From CAYRYU01 sp964428355 (GTDB taxonomy: Bacteria > Muiribacteriota > Ozemobacteria > Ozemobacterales > Ozemobacteraceae): a stretch of DNA of 22,364 bases. The stretch spans positions 1-22,364 of the forward strand of contig CAYRYU010000112.1 of the NCBI GenBank assembly GCA_964428355.1, in the 5' to 3' direction. Within the stretch, counting starts at the first letter, position 1, and each line of letters starts with the position of its first letter. Under the pieces are notes generated by a model. That model was given only the letters and a program-made list of their open reading frames with translations, searched no databases and had not been told where the DNA came from. Below are positions 1 to 7,159 of the stretch, piece by piece. Both the position numbers and the translations under genes were made by a program.

Positions 1-1
1 T

Positions 2-38
2 GTCGTAATCCCCGTTTCATTGGGGTTTTGGTTTGTTC
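2..38 (-). CRISPR. Leader-proximal CRISPR repeat (array continues off the left edge)
   Basis: Read on the minus strand, 38 down to 2 is a 37-nt unit beginning GAACAAACC and ending GGGGATTACGAC. The 3' ending resembles the GGGATT(G/A)CGAC ending of several bacterial type III and type I repeats. It can form a small stem between the CCCC and GGGG runs (arms at 8-13 and 20-25 on the plus strand). Only this one copy is inside the window, so repetition itself is not seen. The call rests on the repeat-like sequence, the leader promoter just beside it and cas2/cas1 directly upstream. The exact 5' boundary of the repeat could be a few bases further right. Confidence 0.72.
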
Positions 39-46
39 CTACCCAT

Positions 47-76
47 ATTCTAACCTTGATGTGGTGCGATTGACAA
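47..76 (-). promoter_or_regulatory. CRISPR leader promoter driving the array
   Basis: On the minus strand there is a -35 box TTGTCA (71-76), an 18-nt spacer, and a -10 box TAGAAT (47-52). Each box matches the sigma-70 consensus at 5 of 6 positions. The expected start of transcription is near position 40, so the pre-crRNA would begin almost exactly at the first repeat. The motif match is seen; promoter activity is inferred. Confidence 0.65.
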
Positions 77-158
77 GGGGGGTTTTCGAGCTACCGGGGG
101 AGATTTCCCACGAATTTTCGCCGGGCATACTAGAACCTTGTCCGGGAGCCGTTTTGGA

Positions 159-217
159 GCCGCGAGCAAGTCGACGAAGAATCAGGGTTTCCCAAAGTTG
201 GCCGACCTGCTCGCGGC
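159..217. repeat. Long imperfect inverted repeat in the leader
   Basis: Arm 159-168 (GCCGCGAGCA) is a perfect reverse complement of 208-217 (TGCTCGCGGC). After one mismatch (169/207) pairing continues for four more bases, 170-173 GTCG with 203-206 CGAC. That gives 14 paired positions out of 15 around a 29-nt loop. Neither side has a T tract, so it is not a typical terminator. It could be a protein site or a structured leader RNA; the function is unknown. Confidence 0.6.
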
Positions 218-376
218 GGGGGAAAATCGCAGAAAATCTGATTTGAAGCTGAAGCGGCGCCAAGATCTTCTTCGCGAGATAGTTCCCATGAGGCTTTCAT
301 GGGGGGGCATCCGTGTTCCTTATAGGGTTGTCAAAGACCACACCCGGCATTCTACCAGAGAATGTGGAAAAATCAA

Positions 377-724
377 TCACAGCCATGCCGGGAGTTCGCC
401 TGTTTCTTCGTCTTCCCCGATAACTTCCGGAGGGGTGGTTCTCCCATCCCCTATGACGAAATGGTCAGGATCCTGAAGAAGGCCCGGAAATCCTATCAGC
501 TTCATCTCCCTCTGTGATTCCCGGGTCATGGAATAGATCCTCACGCTGTCCACCGAGGGATCTACCAGGTTTCCGATTCTCTTCAGCATTTCCTCGAAGC
601 GGGTTCCCTCGAGAAATGTTTCAAAAACGCTCTTCTGCACTGCGACCGCGTAGTTTTTCAGCATCCTGTGGAGCTTCCTCCTGCGCCGGTCGGACGGAGT
701 ATCATAGCAAATGATGAAGAACAT
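377..724 (-). CDS. cas2: CRISPR-associated endoribonuclease-fold protein Cas2
   Basis: Cas2 is the structural partner of Cas1 in the spacer-acquisition complex (two Cas1 dimers bridged by a Cas2 dimer). The 115-aa product starts MFFIICYDTPSDRRRRK, the classic first beta strand with the conserved aspartate (D8) and the following basic helix. The body LKNYAVAVQKSVFE is also typical. The C-terminal tail (about residues 95-115, acidic) is slightly longer than in minimal Cas2 proteins of 85-100 aa. It is the last gene of the minus-strand adaptation operon, 12 nt after the cas1 stop, and is followed by the leader. An AAGGAAAG purine stretch lies just upstream of the ATG. Confidence 0.95.
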   Translation of the reverse strand: MFFIICYDTPSDRRRRKLHRMLKNYAVAVQKSVFETFLEGTRFEEMLKRIGNLVDPSVDSVRIYSMTRESQREMKLIGFPGLLQDPDHFVIGDGRTTPPEVIGEDEETGELPAWL

Positions 725-736
725 CTTTCCTTCCCC

Positions 737-1741
737 TCATCTTGTCACGATCGGTTGGTATTCCTCTCTTTCCCCCAGGACAACCGACTTGTACTGCCAG
801 GCCTGGCGCACAAGGAGGTCCCGGAAGGGGAAGCTCCTCCCTTCGATCGGGTGAGAGTATTCGTCGGCCAAGCGGTTCTGGAATGCCTTGACCAAACGGC
901 CAATCGCCTGCTCCGACATCCGGACCCCTTTTTCGGGGATACGGAAGAAATCCCCAGGCCCCACATCCATCCGGTTAACAAGACCGGCAACCACGGAATC
1001 GACGAGGATCGGCCGGAACTCCTCCATCAGGTCGAGGGCCAGGGAAGCCCGACGATCCTCGGGGGAATGAAGATTGGCGAGAGCCGGATCGAGCCCTGCT
1101 TGTTCGACCGCTGCCTGCACCCGATTGAACAAAAGAGTGTATCCAAAACTCAGCATGGCGTTAACAGGGTCTGTGGGCGGTCTTCTCACCCGCCCGGCAA
1201 ACCCGAGATCCTGCTTCAGAAGAAGACGATACGCTTCGAAGTGGTAACGGGCGCCGGTTCCCTCGAGGCCGAGGATCTCCTCAACCCCCACGGCCCTTTC
1301 CAGGAGATCGAGACATGTCCGGATTCCCACTACCTGCTTGGAAACGGAGTCCTCACGGGTTCGGTTCTGTCGCATCAACCAGGTCCGACTGTTGAGGATC
1401 TTCCCCTTGACGAAAGCCTTTGCCAGGCGAACCCGGAAAGCCTGATCGGTCTGCCGCTCATACTGCCGCATCCGGCATACCACCGCCCTGGGTTGGAGGT
1501 TCGATAGGCGACATTTGAAGCGGCCGTCCACCGTGAGAAATGCCACGTCGATGTTCCGTCGCATCAAAACGGTCAACGCCGCCCCGGAAATCTCGACCGA
1601 ACCGAAACAGACGACCTGAATCAGCCTGAAAAATGGGATATCCGAGAGGATTCTTCCATCGCTTCCCCTGACCAGGAGGCGTTCGCCGACCCGCGACAAG
1701 CGGGCGCCCTGAGCCGTAACGTAAAGAACCGCATCTTCCAT
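737..1741 (-). CDS. cas1: CRISPR-associated integrase Cas1
   Basis: Cas1 is the metal-dependent DNA integrase that inserts new spacers at the leader-repeat junction together with Cas2. The 334-aa length is normal. The N-terminal beta domain (about 1-80) is followed by the helical catalytic domain. The expected catalytic residues are present: E160 in GLEGTGARYHFEAY, H225 in GLDPALANLH, and E240 in SLALDLMEEFRP. The start is fixed by a GAGGAG box six nt before the ATG. The start lies 3 nt after the stop of the primase-polymerase gene, so the two are almost certainly co-transcribed and probably co-translated. No reverse transcriptase or Cas4 domain is fused or adjacent. Confidence 0.96.
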   Translation of the reverse strand: MEDAVLYVTAQGARLSRVGERLLVRGSDGRILSDIPFFRLIQVVCFGSVEISGAALTVLMRRNIDVAFLTVDGRFKCRLSNLQPRAVVCRMRQYERQTDQAFRVRLAKAFVKGKILNSRTWLMRQNRTREDSVSKQVVGIRTCLDLLERAVGVEEILGLEGTGARYHFEAYRLLLKQDLGFAGRVRRPPTDPVNAMLSFGYTLLFNRVQAAVEQAGLDPALANLHSPEDRRASLALDLMEEFRPILVDSVVAGLVNRMDVGPGDFFRIPEKGVRMSEQAIGRLVKAFQNRLADEYSHPIEGRSFPFRDLLVRQAWQYKSVVLGEREEYQPIVTR

Positions 1742-1744
1742 GGC

Positions 1745-3871
1745 TCACTCCTCTTTTTCCCGATGGGGCCCGAGAGAATTGCCCACGGAGTCCACCGACG
1801 ATGGAACCGGTGGAGTACCAAGAGTATCGGTTTCGGCCTGCCGATTTGGAGCGGTGAGCGAAGGTGAAGATTCCACCGGGGGAATCCGTCGGTACTCCCC
1901 GAGCTCCGTCCGTATGACGTCCGTTCCAGCTTCCCCGAACAAGCGGTCGATATGGGATCTGAGAACCTTCTCTCTGGCCAGGAGACGGTCCAGGGTCGCC
2001 CGAACCTCAGAATACTCCCGGAAAACCCGGTCGATTCCAGCGCTGGTTCCAAGGATTTCCTCTCCTGGACCGAGGGCGGGGGGCAAGCGGTCAGGCCGCT
2101 GGGGAGCAATCGTCCCGCCTGTCGGTATCAGACCTGCGAATACGGCCGGAGAGGGGTAGGCCCCTTCAGGGAGTCTGAATGCGCACGAGCATCGATCCGG
2201 GACCGCCAGGCCTGGAAGGTTCCGCCGCACTTTCGAACAACTCATCGGTTGGGGTGGAACCGCCCGAATTTCCCGGTTAACCTGGTCAGGCGAGTATCCA
2301 GGTGCCTGGTTGAGAATCTGATGGAGACATACATGCCCTTCCTCGCCTAGGGCGGCCAGGACGTAGACAAGTACGTGGCGCTCCGGCCCGGTGGGGGATC
2401 TGCCCGACATCGCCGTCTGGGCAATCTCCCAAAGAACATGGCAACCGGAAAGGAGATTCTCGATCCCCGGTGGAAACCTTTTTGGAAGCGGGATTTTCAC
2501 AGCGAGTTCAAGGGGGGGAAGCGGTTCATCGCCCTCCTTGGAAATGCCCTGAGCCTCAGAACCTTCCGCGGTGGTTTCACGCGGGGGGTTATCCGGGGAA
2601 GGCCCCGCCGCGGAGCGCTCACCTGCCCAGACGGAAGCCTCCGCCAGGGTCAGTCTTCCGAGCAGCTCCTTGAACTCCTCACTTCCCATAGCCGGGTGAC
2701 CTAGGAAAACCCCTTCCTGCTCCGGAACGGGCTTCAGGGTGACCGGATGGACGAACCAGGAGCGACGGCCCGATCTTTTGTGGACGCCGAGAGGGATCTT
2801 TACGAGGTTTCCAAGCCCTTCGGCATCCACCGAGTCCTGCTTCGGGAAAAGCTCCCAGTGAAGCCCAGGCGGGGGGGAAGGCATCCGGGAGAGGAGCCAG
2901 GTGCCGAGCGCCCGCCAATGGCGGGCGGCCACCGGGTCGGCCGAAAACGCCCAGAGGTGGAAACCCTTGAAACCCGAAAACTCAGGAAGGAGGGGCAACC
3001 CGATCTCGGCCGCATTCCCCAGAAGCCGGCGGGCTTCTTCCTCCAGAAGAAGTAAAAGCCTTCGGCGTTCCAGGGGGTCTTTTTCGAAGCGGGTTGCGAG
3101 CCTGCCCTCTACGTCGAGGTCGAACACCATCAACGAGGTTGAGTTGTCGCGCTTGACGAGGTAGGTTCCCAGAGTCTGGTCCCCCGCCAGATGGCGCTTG
3201 AGGAGATCCTTGTCCAGGCTTTTCCGAATCGGTCGGTAACCCCAACCCGACTTGCACCGGCATTGAAGGGCGTGAACACCTTCGCGCCCCGCGAACCGCC
3301 GAAGGAACTCCGCAAGGAATTCCTCCCCGATCGGGAGCCTGGGAGACGCGGCCAGTTCCTCGTGCGCTTCCCTGAGAGACGCACCGGCAATCCTGACGGG
3401 GGAGGCGGCGGGCCGCAGGCGGGCCTTTCTCTCCAGCAGCGCGGGGCTGTCGGGTCTTTCTTGCAGGAGGCGTGCCAGCAGGTCCTCCGCGCCAACGGGA
3501 TTGCCCATCAACTCCAAAGCATCGACTGCCGGTGGCCCCCAACCGGTCTGGTCAGGAAATCTGCGATGGATCTCCTCCCCGGCTTCCCAAGCCAGTTCAG
3601 GGAAGCCGGCGTCAAGGAGCATCTGCATATGGATCACCCAGATGTCACTCCGGTCGGGATTGGCCACAAGAATCTCCTGGATTCTTCCAACTCCTTCGGC
3701 CGGGCTTTCCATCTGCCCGATCACGCGAGCAAGCCACGCGGCAACGAGGGGATCTTCGCTTCCGCTTTTCAACTCCGTTTCAAGGGTTTCCCTGGCGGCC
3801 TCCGGGTTTCCTGAAGAGAGAAACGCGCAAGCCCTTGCCACAACGTCGGTGTAATCATTCGTCTGGGTCAT
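1745..3871 (-). CDS. TPR-containing CRISPR-associated primase-polymerase (AEP superfamily)
   Basis: This is a predicted archaeo-eukaryotic primase (AEP) family primase-polymerase of the CAPP / TOTE-type group, associated with Cas1-Cas2. Layout of the 708 aa: TPR-like helical repeats at about 5-150; AEP core at about 175-405; Cys-containing C-terminal region at about 465-570; a charged helix at about 605-660 that may be a coiled coil; a low-complexity tail. AEP motifs seen: DLD (D251, D253) in SLMVFDLDVEG; the sGxxGxH element SGFKGFH ending at H305; ELFPKQ at 340-345; and KIPLGVHKR (K358, H364). C477, C545, C561 and C563 are spaced like an iron-sulfur or zinc site of primase large-subunit type. 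A strong AAGGAG box precedes the ATG. Published CAPPs prime and extend DNA and are thought to process or fill in prespacers; that role here is inferred. It is first in the operon with cas1 and cas2. Confidence 0.88.
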   Translation of the reverse strand: MTQTNDYTDVVARACAFLSSGNPEAARETLETELKSGSEDPLVAAWLARVIGQMESPAEGVGRIQEILVANPDRSDIWVIHMQMLLDAGFPELAWEAGEEIHRRFPDQTGWGPPAVDALELMGNPVGAEDLLARLLQERPDSPALLERKARLRPAASPVRIAGASLREAHEELAASPRLPIGEEFLAEFLRRFAGREGVHALQCRCKSGWGYRPIRKSLDKDLLKRHLAGDQTLGTYLVKRDNSTSLMVFDLDVEGRLATRFEKDPLERRRLLLLLEEEARRLLGNAAEIGLPLLPEFSGFKGFHLWAFSADPVAARHWRALGTWLLSRMPSPPPGLHWELFPKQDSVDAEGLGNLVKIPLGVHKRSGRRSWFVHPVTLKPVPEQEGVFLGHPAMGSEEFKELLGRLTLAEASVWAGERSAAGPSPDNPPRETTAEGSEAQGISKEGDEPLPPLELAVKIPLPKRFPPGIENLLSGCHVLWEIAQTAMSGRSPTGPERHVLVYVLAALGEEGHVCLHQILNQAPGYSPDQVNREIRAVPPQPMSCSKVRRNLPGLAVPDRCSCAFRLPEGAYPSPAVFAGLIPTGGTIAPQRPDRLPPALGPGEEILGTSAGIDRVFREYSEVRATLDRLLAREKVLRSHIDRLFGEAGTDVIRTELGEYRRIPPVESSPSLTAPNRQAETDTLGTPPVPSSVDSVGNSLGPHREKEE

Positions 3872-4055
3872 GGGTCAGCTCCTTTCTCCATTTTCGAGGC
3901 GGGGTGCGAACCCCGGTTCAAAAAATCTCCTGAAAGAAATCTGAACCATCACAGACGGGAGACCTTTCCGAATTCGAGGAGCACTGATGGATCCTGCGGA
4001 AGCGTGACAATGATGGGCAGGAATCGGTCACCTTCGAGAAAGTGAGGAAACCGAC
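3872..4055. promoter_or_regulatory. Divergent intergenic region between the primase-polymerase and TPR-cold-shock genes
   Basis: This 184-bp region must hold the promoters of two outward-facing units. Three related half-sites cluster near the primase side: GAACC (3908-3912), GGTTCA (3915-3920) and TGAACC (3942-3947). The second and third form an inverted repeat. A hairpin with a 6-bp CGGGGT/ACCCCG stem and four-base loop (3900-3915) would sit in the 5' untranslated part of the primase mRNA. I could not pick convincing -35/-10 pairs on either strand. A GTGAGG box serves the rightward gene. Confidence 0.45.
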
Positions 4056-5423
4056 ATGACCGGGCAACTAGAACGTGTTTTGGCCTGGAAGAAGGCCGAA
4101 GACCAAAGGAAGAGCGGAAAGATCGAAGAAGCCCTGGCGTTCTTTTCGGATGAGTTCCGTGTCCGACCAACGGCGGACTGCGGGTGGCGGTCCGCCTGGT
4201 GCCTTCGGAGACTGGGCCGTTTCGAAGAGGCCCGCGCGATGCTGGACAATCTTGGGAGCCGGTTTCCCGATGATTCCCTGGTAAGGTCGGAATCGGCCTG
4301 GCTGATCTACGACACCGTCGTCAGGCCCGCCCGGGACAGCCAGGACTACGTCGCCCTTCTCGAAGGGGCAAGACGGATGATGGAAACCGGAGCCGACGGC
4401 CTCGCTCGTCAGCAGGCTGTTTTCGCTGGAATCAAGGCTGCCCGGGGGCTTCAGGTCTGGGAGGAGGTTCTGGCCCTTTGCGAAAAACTCGTTCCCTCGA
4501 ACCTGCAGAAGAGTCCGCGGGTCTTGAACGGCAAGCGATTGCCCTCGGAGCGCGAGCAATGGTATTTCGCGCGGATCAAGGCGGAGCTTGCCCTGAAGGA
4601 TTTTCCCTCGGCAAGACGCCATGCCAAGGAAGCGGCACAGGAGTTCCCCGGCAGGATCGATTTCGGCCGTTGGGCTGCACTTGCCTTGGAAGGCGAAGGA
4701 GACCGCGCCGGGGCGATTTCCGAAGTCGAGTCTCTAATCGGACGGGGCCGGGCACCGTGGTATCTTCACGCGGACCTTGCCCGGATGCGCGTGGCGATCG
4801 AGGATCTGAACGGGGCCTGGGAAGCCGCGTGCAGGTCGGCGGAGATTCCCGGCGGGGAACTTTCCGCCCGGGTGAACCTGTTCCTGCTCCTTGCGCGAAT
4901 CTCCGAGGCGCGTGGGGACCGGGAGGGGGCGGTTTTCCACGCCCTTCTCTCCGCGCGCCTAAGGGAGGAGCAAGGCTGGAAACTACCGGATGACCTGACT
5001 TCCCTTTTGATGCGACTTCCGGTTCCGGATGCGGCACCGACGAGGCAGGAACTCGAAAGACTTGCCCGGGACCACCGAAGCGGGGCTTCGGCGCAACCGC
5101 ACCCATCCGGGAATGGGCCTTCCAAATCCGCGATATTCCCTCGGGAAGGGGCCGCCCCCGAATCCCCTGACGGAAAAAAGCCTTCCGAGAACGAGGAACC
5201 GGCTGAAGGGGTCGTAGTCCTGCGTTTCCCTGAGGCTCCCTTCGCTTTCATCAATTCTCCGTCTTTTCAGGAACCGGTTTTCGTGGCGATGAAGGATCTC
5301 CCGATCGAGCTCCGCCGGGACGGGGCGGAAGTGCGCTTCCTTCCAGTCCGAAGTTTCGACCGGAAGAAGAACCGGGAGGGGGTTCGGGCGGTTTCGGTGT
5401 CCCCGCTTTCCGCGGCAGCCTGA
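4056..5423 (+). CDS. TPR protein with C-terminal cold-shock-like (OB) domain
   Basis: The 455-aa product is mostly helical repeats of TPR type over about residues 10-310 (for example KIEEALAFFSDEFRVRPT and GRFEEARAMLDNLGSRFPDD). A proline/charge-rich linker follows at about 325-383. The C-terminal domain (about 385-449) lines up with cold-shock domains: GVVVLRFPEAPFAFI matches the first strands and RNP1 position, EPVFVAMKDLP matches RNP2, then RRDGAEVRFLPV. The RNP aromatic positions are only partly kept, so nucleic-acid binding is likely but not certain. The start has a GTGAGG box and sits head-to-head with the primase-polymerase gene. Its role is unknown; a scaffold binding nucleic acid for adaptation or for the neighbouring regulators is a guess. 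Confidence 0.75.
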   Translation: MTGQLERVLAWKKAEDQRKSGKIEEALAFFSDEFRVRPTADCGWRSAWCLRRLGRFEEARAMLDNLGSRFPDDSLVRSESAWLIYDTVVRPARDSQDYVALLEGARRMMETGADGLARQQAVFAGIKAARGLQVWEEVLALCEKLVPSNLQKSPRVLNGKRLPSEREQWYFARIKAELALKDFPSARRHAKEAAQEFPGRIDFGRWAALALEGEGDRAGAISEVESLIGRGRAPWYLHADLARMRVAIEDLNGAWEAACRSAEIPGGELSARVNLFLLLARISEARGDREGAVFHALLSARLREEQGWKLPDDLTSLLMRLPVPDAAPTRQELERLARDHRSGASAQPHPSGNGPSKSAIFPREGAAPESPDGKKPSENEEPAEGVVVLRFPEAPFAFINSPSFQEPVFVAMKDLPIELRRDGAEVRFLPVRSFDRKKNREGVRAVSVSPLSAAA

Positions 5424-5455
5424 TCGTAAGTTCGAGCAAGGGGTCCCCGATGTCG

Positions 5456-5484
5456 TTGTCAATCATGATTGGTTGCGTTATCAT
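5456..5484 (+). promoter_or_regulatory. Sigma-70-type promoter with palindromic operator candidate, before the four-gene operon
   Basis: There is a -35 box TTGTCA (5456-5461), a spacer of exactly 17 nt, and a -10 box TATCAT (5479-5484), each 5 of 6 to consensus. A perfect 12-bp palindrome CAATCATGATTG (5460-5471) overlaps the end of the -35 box and fills half of the spacer, an ideal place for a repressor. Transcription should start near 5491, giving a leader of about 25 nt before the ATG at 5517. The motifs are seen; regulation is inferred. Confidence 0.65.
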
Positions 5485-5516
5485 CCCTCTGATCGAAAGT
5501 CGGAGGGGATTCGACG

Positions 5517-5951
5517 ATGTCTTGGATCGGATTTTTAACGGCCCGGGCTCTGCTAGAGACAGAGGACTTTCCCGCCTTCGGCGAAGTCGGCTTCATGAAA
5601 AACGCTTTTTGGCGACAGAGCCTGGAGTTTTCGACGCTGAAAAGAAAAAATTCCGGAAGCCATCCTGGCATCGGGACCGGTGGGGGGTTCATAGCTTTCG
5701 GGACGACTTCCCTGCAAGGGATGGATGGAAAGCCCGATTCCCAGCTTCTCGTGGACAGAGAGGATTGCCCAGTTCTTCGGGAACTGACCCTGTTTCTTCT
5801 GAAATCCAGGATCCCCGCCATCCCCTGGCTCCTGGATTCCACCGTAAAGGAGCCAGAACGCGTTTCTTCACGCATTCAGGTGATACTTCGCTCCAAGCTT
5901 CAGCGTCTGGCGCAGGGTTCTTCGGATGGTGGAAAGGAGCGGCCGGAATGA
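5517..5951 (+). CDS. Unrecognised 144-aa protein, first gene of the sigma/anti-sigma/Lon operon
   Basis: I recognise no family. The start is well supported: a CGGAGGGG box 10 nt before the ATG and a good promoter 33 nt further up. The stop overlaps the next start as ATGA. The protein is soluble-looking, with no signal peptide or membrane segment. It has a Gly-rich stretch (HPGIGTGGGFIAFGTTSL, about 50-67), a hydrophobic helix-like segment (VLRELTLFLLKSRIPAIPWLL, about 86-106) and a basic C-terminus. Its position as first gene of a regulatory cassette suggests a substrate, chaperone or sensor part, but nothing in the sequence proves it. A longer overlapping open frame starting at 5450 is rejected as an artefact. 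Confidence 0.6.
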   Translation: MSWIGFLTARALLETEDFPAFGEVGFMKNAFWRQSLEFSTLKRKNSGSHPGIGTGGGFIAFGTTSLQGMDGKPDSQLLVDREDCPVLRELTLFLLKSRIPAIPWLLDSTVKEPERVSSRIQVILRSKLQRLAQGSSDGGKERPE

Positions 5952-7159
5952 CCCCGACCGCAGGGGAAATGTGGGTCGGACTTCTCGAACTCCTCCGGGA
6001 GTTGGGAAGGACTTCCGAGAGAGCCCCTTTGCGAAAGGCCGATCTGGAGCGCCGGATTTTCCAGGGAATCGGTCGGGCCATCCGGTCGACCATGAGGAAA
6101 CGCTTTTCGGGAGACGATCTCGAGGAAAGGGCTGGGGAAGTCCAGCAGGCCTTTTTCAGCGGGTTTCCCCCAAAAAGGGGGGGAGGTGAGGCATGGACCC
6201 GGCCTCCATTCGAAAACCTTCTTGCTTTCGTTCTTCAGGAGCCTGTCCCCGGGAAGATCGCCAGTTTTTTCCAGAAATGCGTCTTATCGATCTGTCGGCG
6301 GTTCGAGCAAGACCGGCAATGGATGGATTACGGTCTCGAAGGTTCGATCCGGAAGAGGTTGAAACGTTTTGCTGGCGCGACCCCAAAGGAGCTGGAAATC
6401 GTCGAAACGACCAAAACCCTGAGGGGAAGGAAAACCTCCTTTTTCCTGAGGGAAGGAGTCCCCTTGGCCGAACTGCAGTTCGATCCCGCGGAGGAACTCG
6501 TTCGGGTCGGTATCGGGCGGCTGGTGGCCCGGCACCCTCCGGGGCGGAGAAACAGGAAGGTCCAGGACAATTCCTTCCTTGATCCGCTTTTGAGGGAAAT
6601 CTTCCTGGAACCCGGTTTCCGCCTTTTCGCATGGTCGGCAGGGGGCCTTGCAAGACAAATCCAAAGGCACATCGATTCGGGAGGAGGGATGTTGCCCCTG
6701 GATCAGCCTCTTGAATCTGACGAGGCCGGGGGCGCAGTTACATTGGAGCACCTGATCCCGGATTTCGACCCCTCTCCTTGCTTTCAGGAAAGCGAAATGG
6801 GCCAATGGTGTGATGAGAGCCTGAGGGAGTTTCAGTCCATCGGAAAGTGGGAGGTTAAGGGACAGGTCTTCCTCCATTTCCACGCGCACGAAACCCCGGG
6901 CCTGGTCGATATCGTTCCGGGTTTGGGAATCTGGCGCGATGTAAGCGAGGCGGAAGGGCTGGCGATCACGAAGTTCATCGAGGGACGAATGGAAATCGCC
7001 TACGGATTGGTGACGAACTACCACCGCGAGGTCGAAAATTTTCTCCGAAGGCGATTCCTCCAGCTCGAGAACGGGCACGGGAAAGGGCTGAGAATGTTTA
7101 TCGAAGGTTTGATCGGTCTTTTAAGGGAGCCGGCTCGGGGAGTCCGACATGAAAAATGA
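5948..7159 (+). CDS. Divergent sigma-70-like protein
   Basis: The 403-aa product shows weak but ordered similarity to sigma factors. About 34-120 resembles region 2 (basic helix RAIRSTMRKRF, then SGDDLEERAGEVQQAFF, which recalls the DxxDxxQExF segment). About 249-277 (LPLDQPLESDEAGGAVTLEHLIPD) looks like the LDxPL...tLxDlipD segment near sigma region 3. About 285-372 could be a degenerate region 4 ending in the basic helix YHREVENFLRRRF. The middle (140-245) is unfamiliar. The strongest argument is context: the next gene, overlapping by 11 nt, begins with a classic zinc anti-sigma domain. The start was chosen at the ATGA overlap with the previous gene. The alternative is a helical regulator that only mimics sigma factors. 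Confidence 0.5.
   Translation: MTPTAGEMWVGLLELLRELGRTSERAPLRKADLERRIFQGIGRAIRSTMRKRFSGDDLEERAGEVQQAFFSGFPPKRGGGEAWTRPPFENLLAFVLQEPVPGKIASFFQKCVLSICRRFEQDRQWMDYGLEGSIRKRLKRFAGATPKELEIVETTKTLRGRKTSFFLREGVPLAELQFDPAEELVRVGIGRLVARHPPGRRNRKVQDNSFLDPLLREIFLEPGFRLFAWSAGGLARQIQRHIDSGGGMLPLDQPLESDEAGGAVTLEHLIPDFDPSPCFQESEMGQWCDESLREFQSIGKWEVKGQVFLHFHAHETPGLVDIVPGLGIWRDVSEAEGLAITKFIEGRMEIAYGLVTNYHREVENFLRRRFLQLENGHGKGLRMFIEGLIGLLREPARGVRHEK

Larger units (their letters stand above)
39..376 (-). promoter_or_regulatory. CRISPR leader region
   Basis: This is the noncoding stretch between the cas2 stop and the first repeat. It holds the array promoter at its repeat-proximal end (47-76), a long inverted repeat (159-217) and a small 6-bp hairpin at 348-364. 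I see no convincing gene. Short overlapping open frames on both strands have no recognisable content and no good ribosome binding site. The order cas1-cas2-leader-array, all reading leftward, is the usual arrangement for an active adaptation end. Confidence 0.6.

Noticed and set aside
348..364. CATTCT/AGAATG hairpin as a terminator after cas2
   Set aside because: The stem is AT-rich and short, and no T tract follows it on the minus strand; the T run comes before the hairpin.
668..1507. 279-aa plus-strand open frame opposite cas1
   Set aside because: It is antisense to a clear cas1 with catalytic residues, has no recognisable domain and its ends do not fit an operon. High G+C content often produces such shadows.
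1745..3871. Reverse transcriptase or Cas4 linked to cas1
   Set aside because: No YxDD reverse-transcriptase motif or RecB-like Cas4 pattern is present; the DLD and GxH motifs belong to the AEP primase fold.
5450..5947. Long N-terminal extension of the sigma-like gene (open frame from 5450)
   Set aside because: It would start inside the promoter, before the predicted transcription start. The composition is Arg/Ser/Pro-rich and shadow-like. The overlapping 144-aa frame has the ribosome binding site and the ATGA junction.
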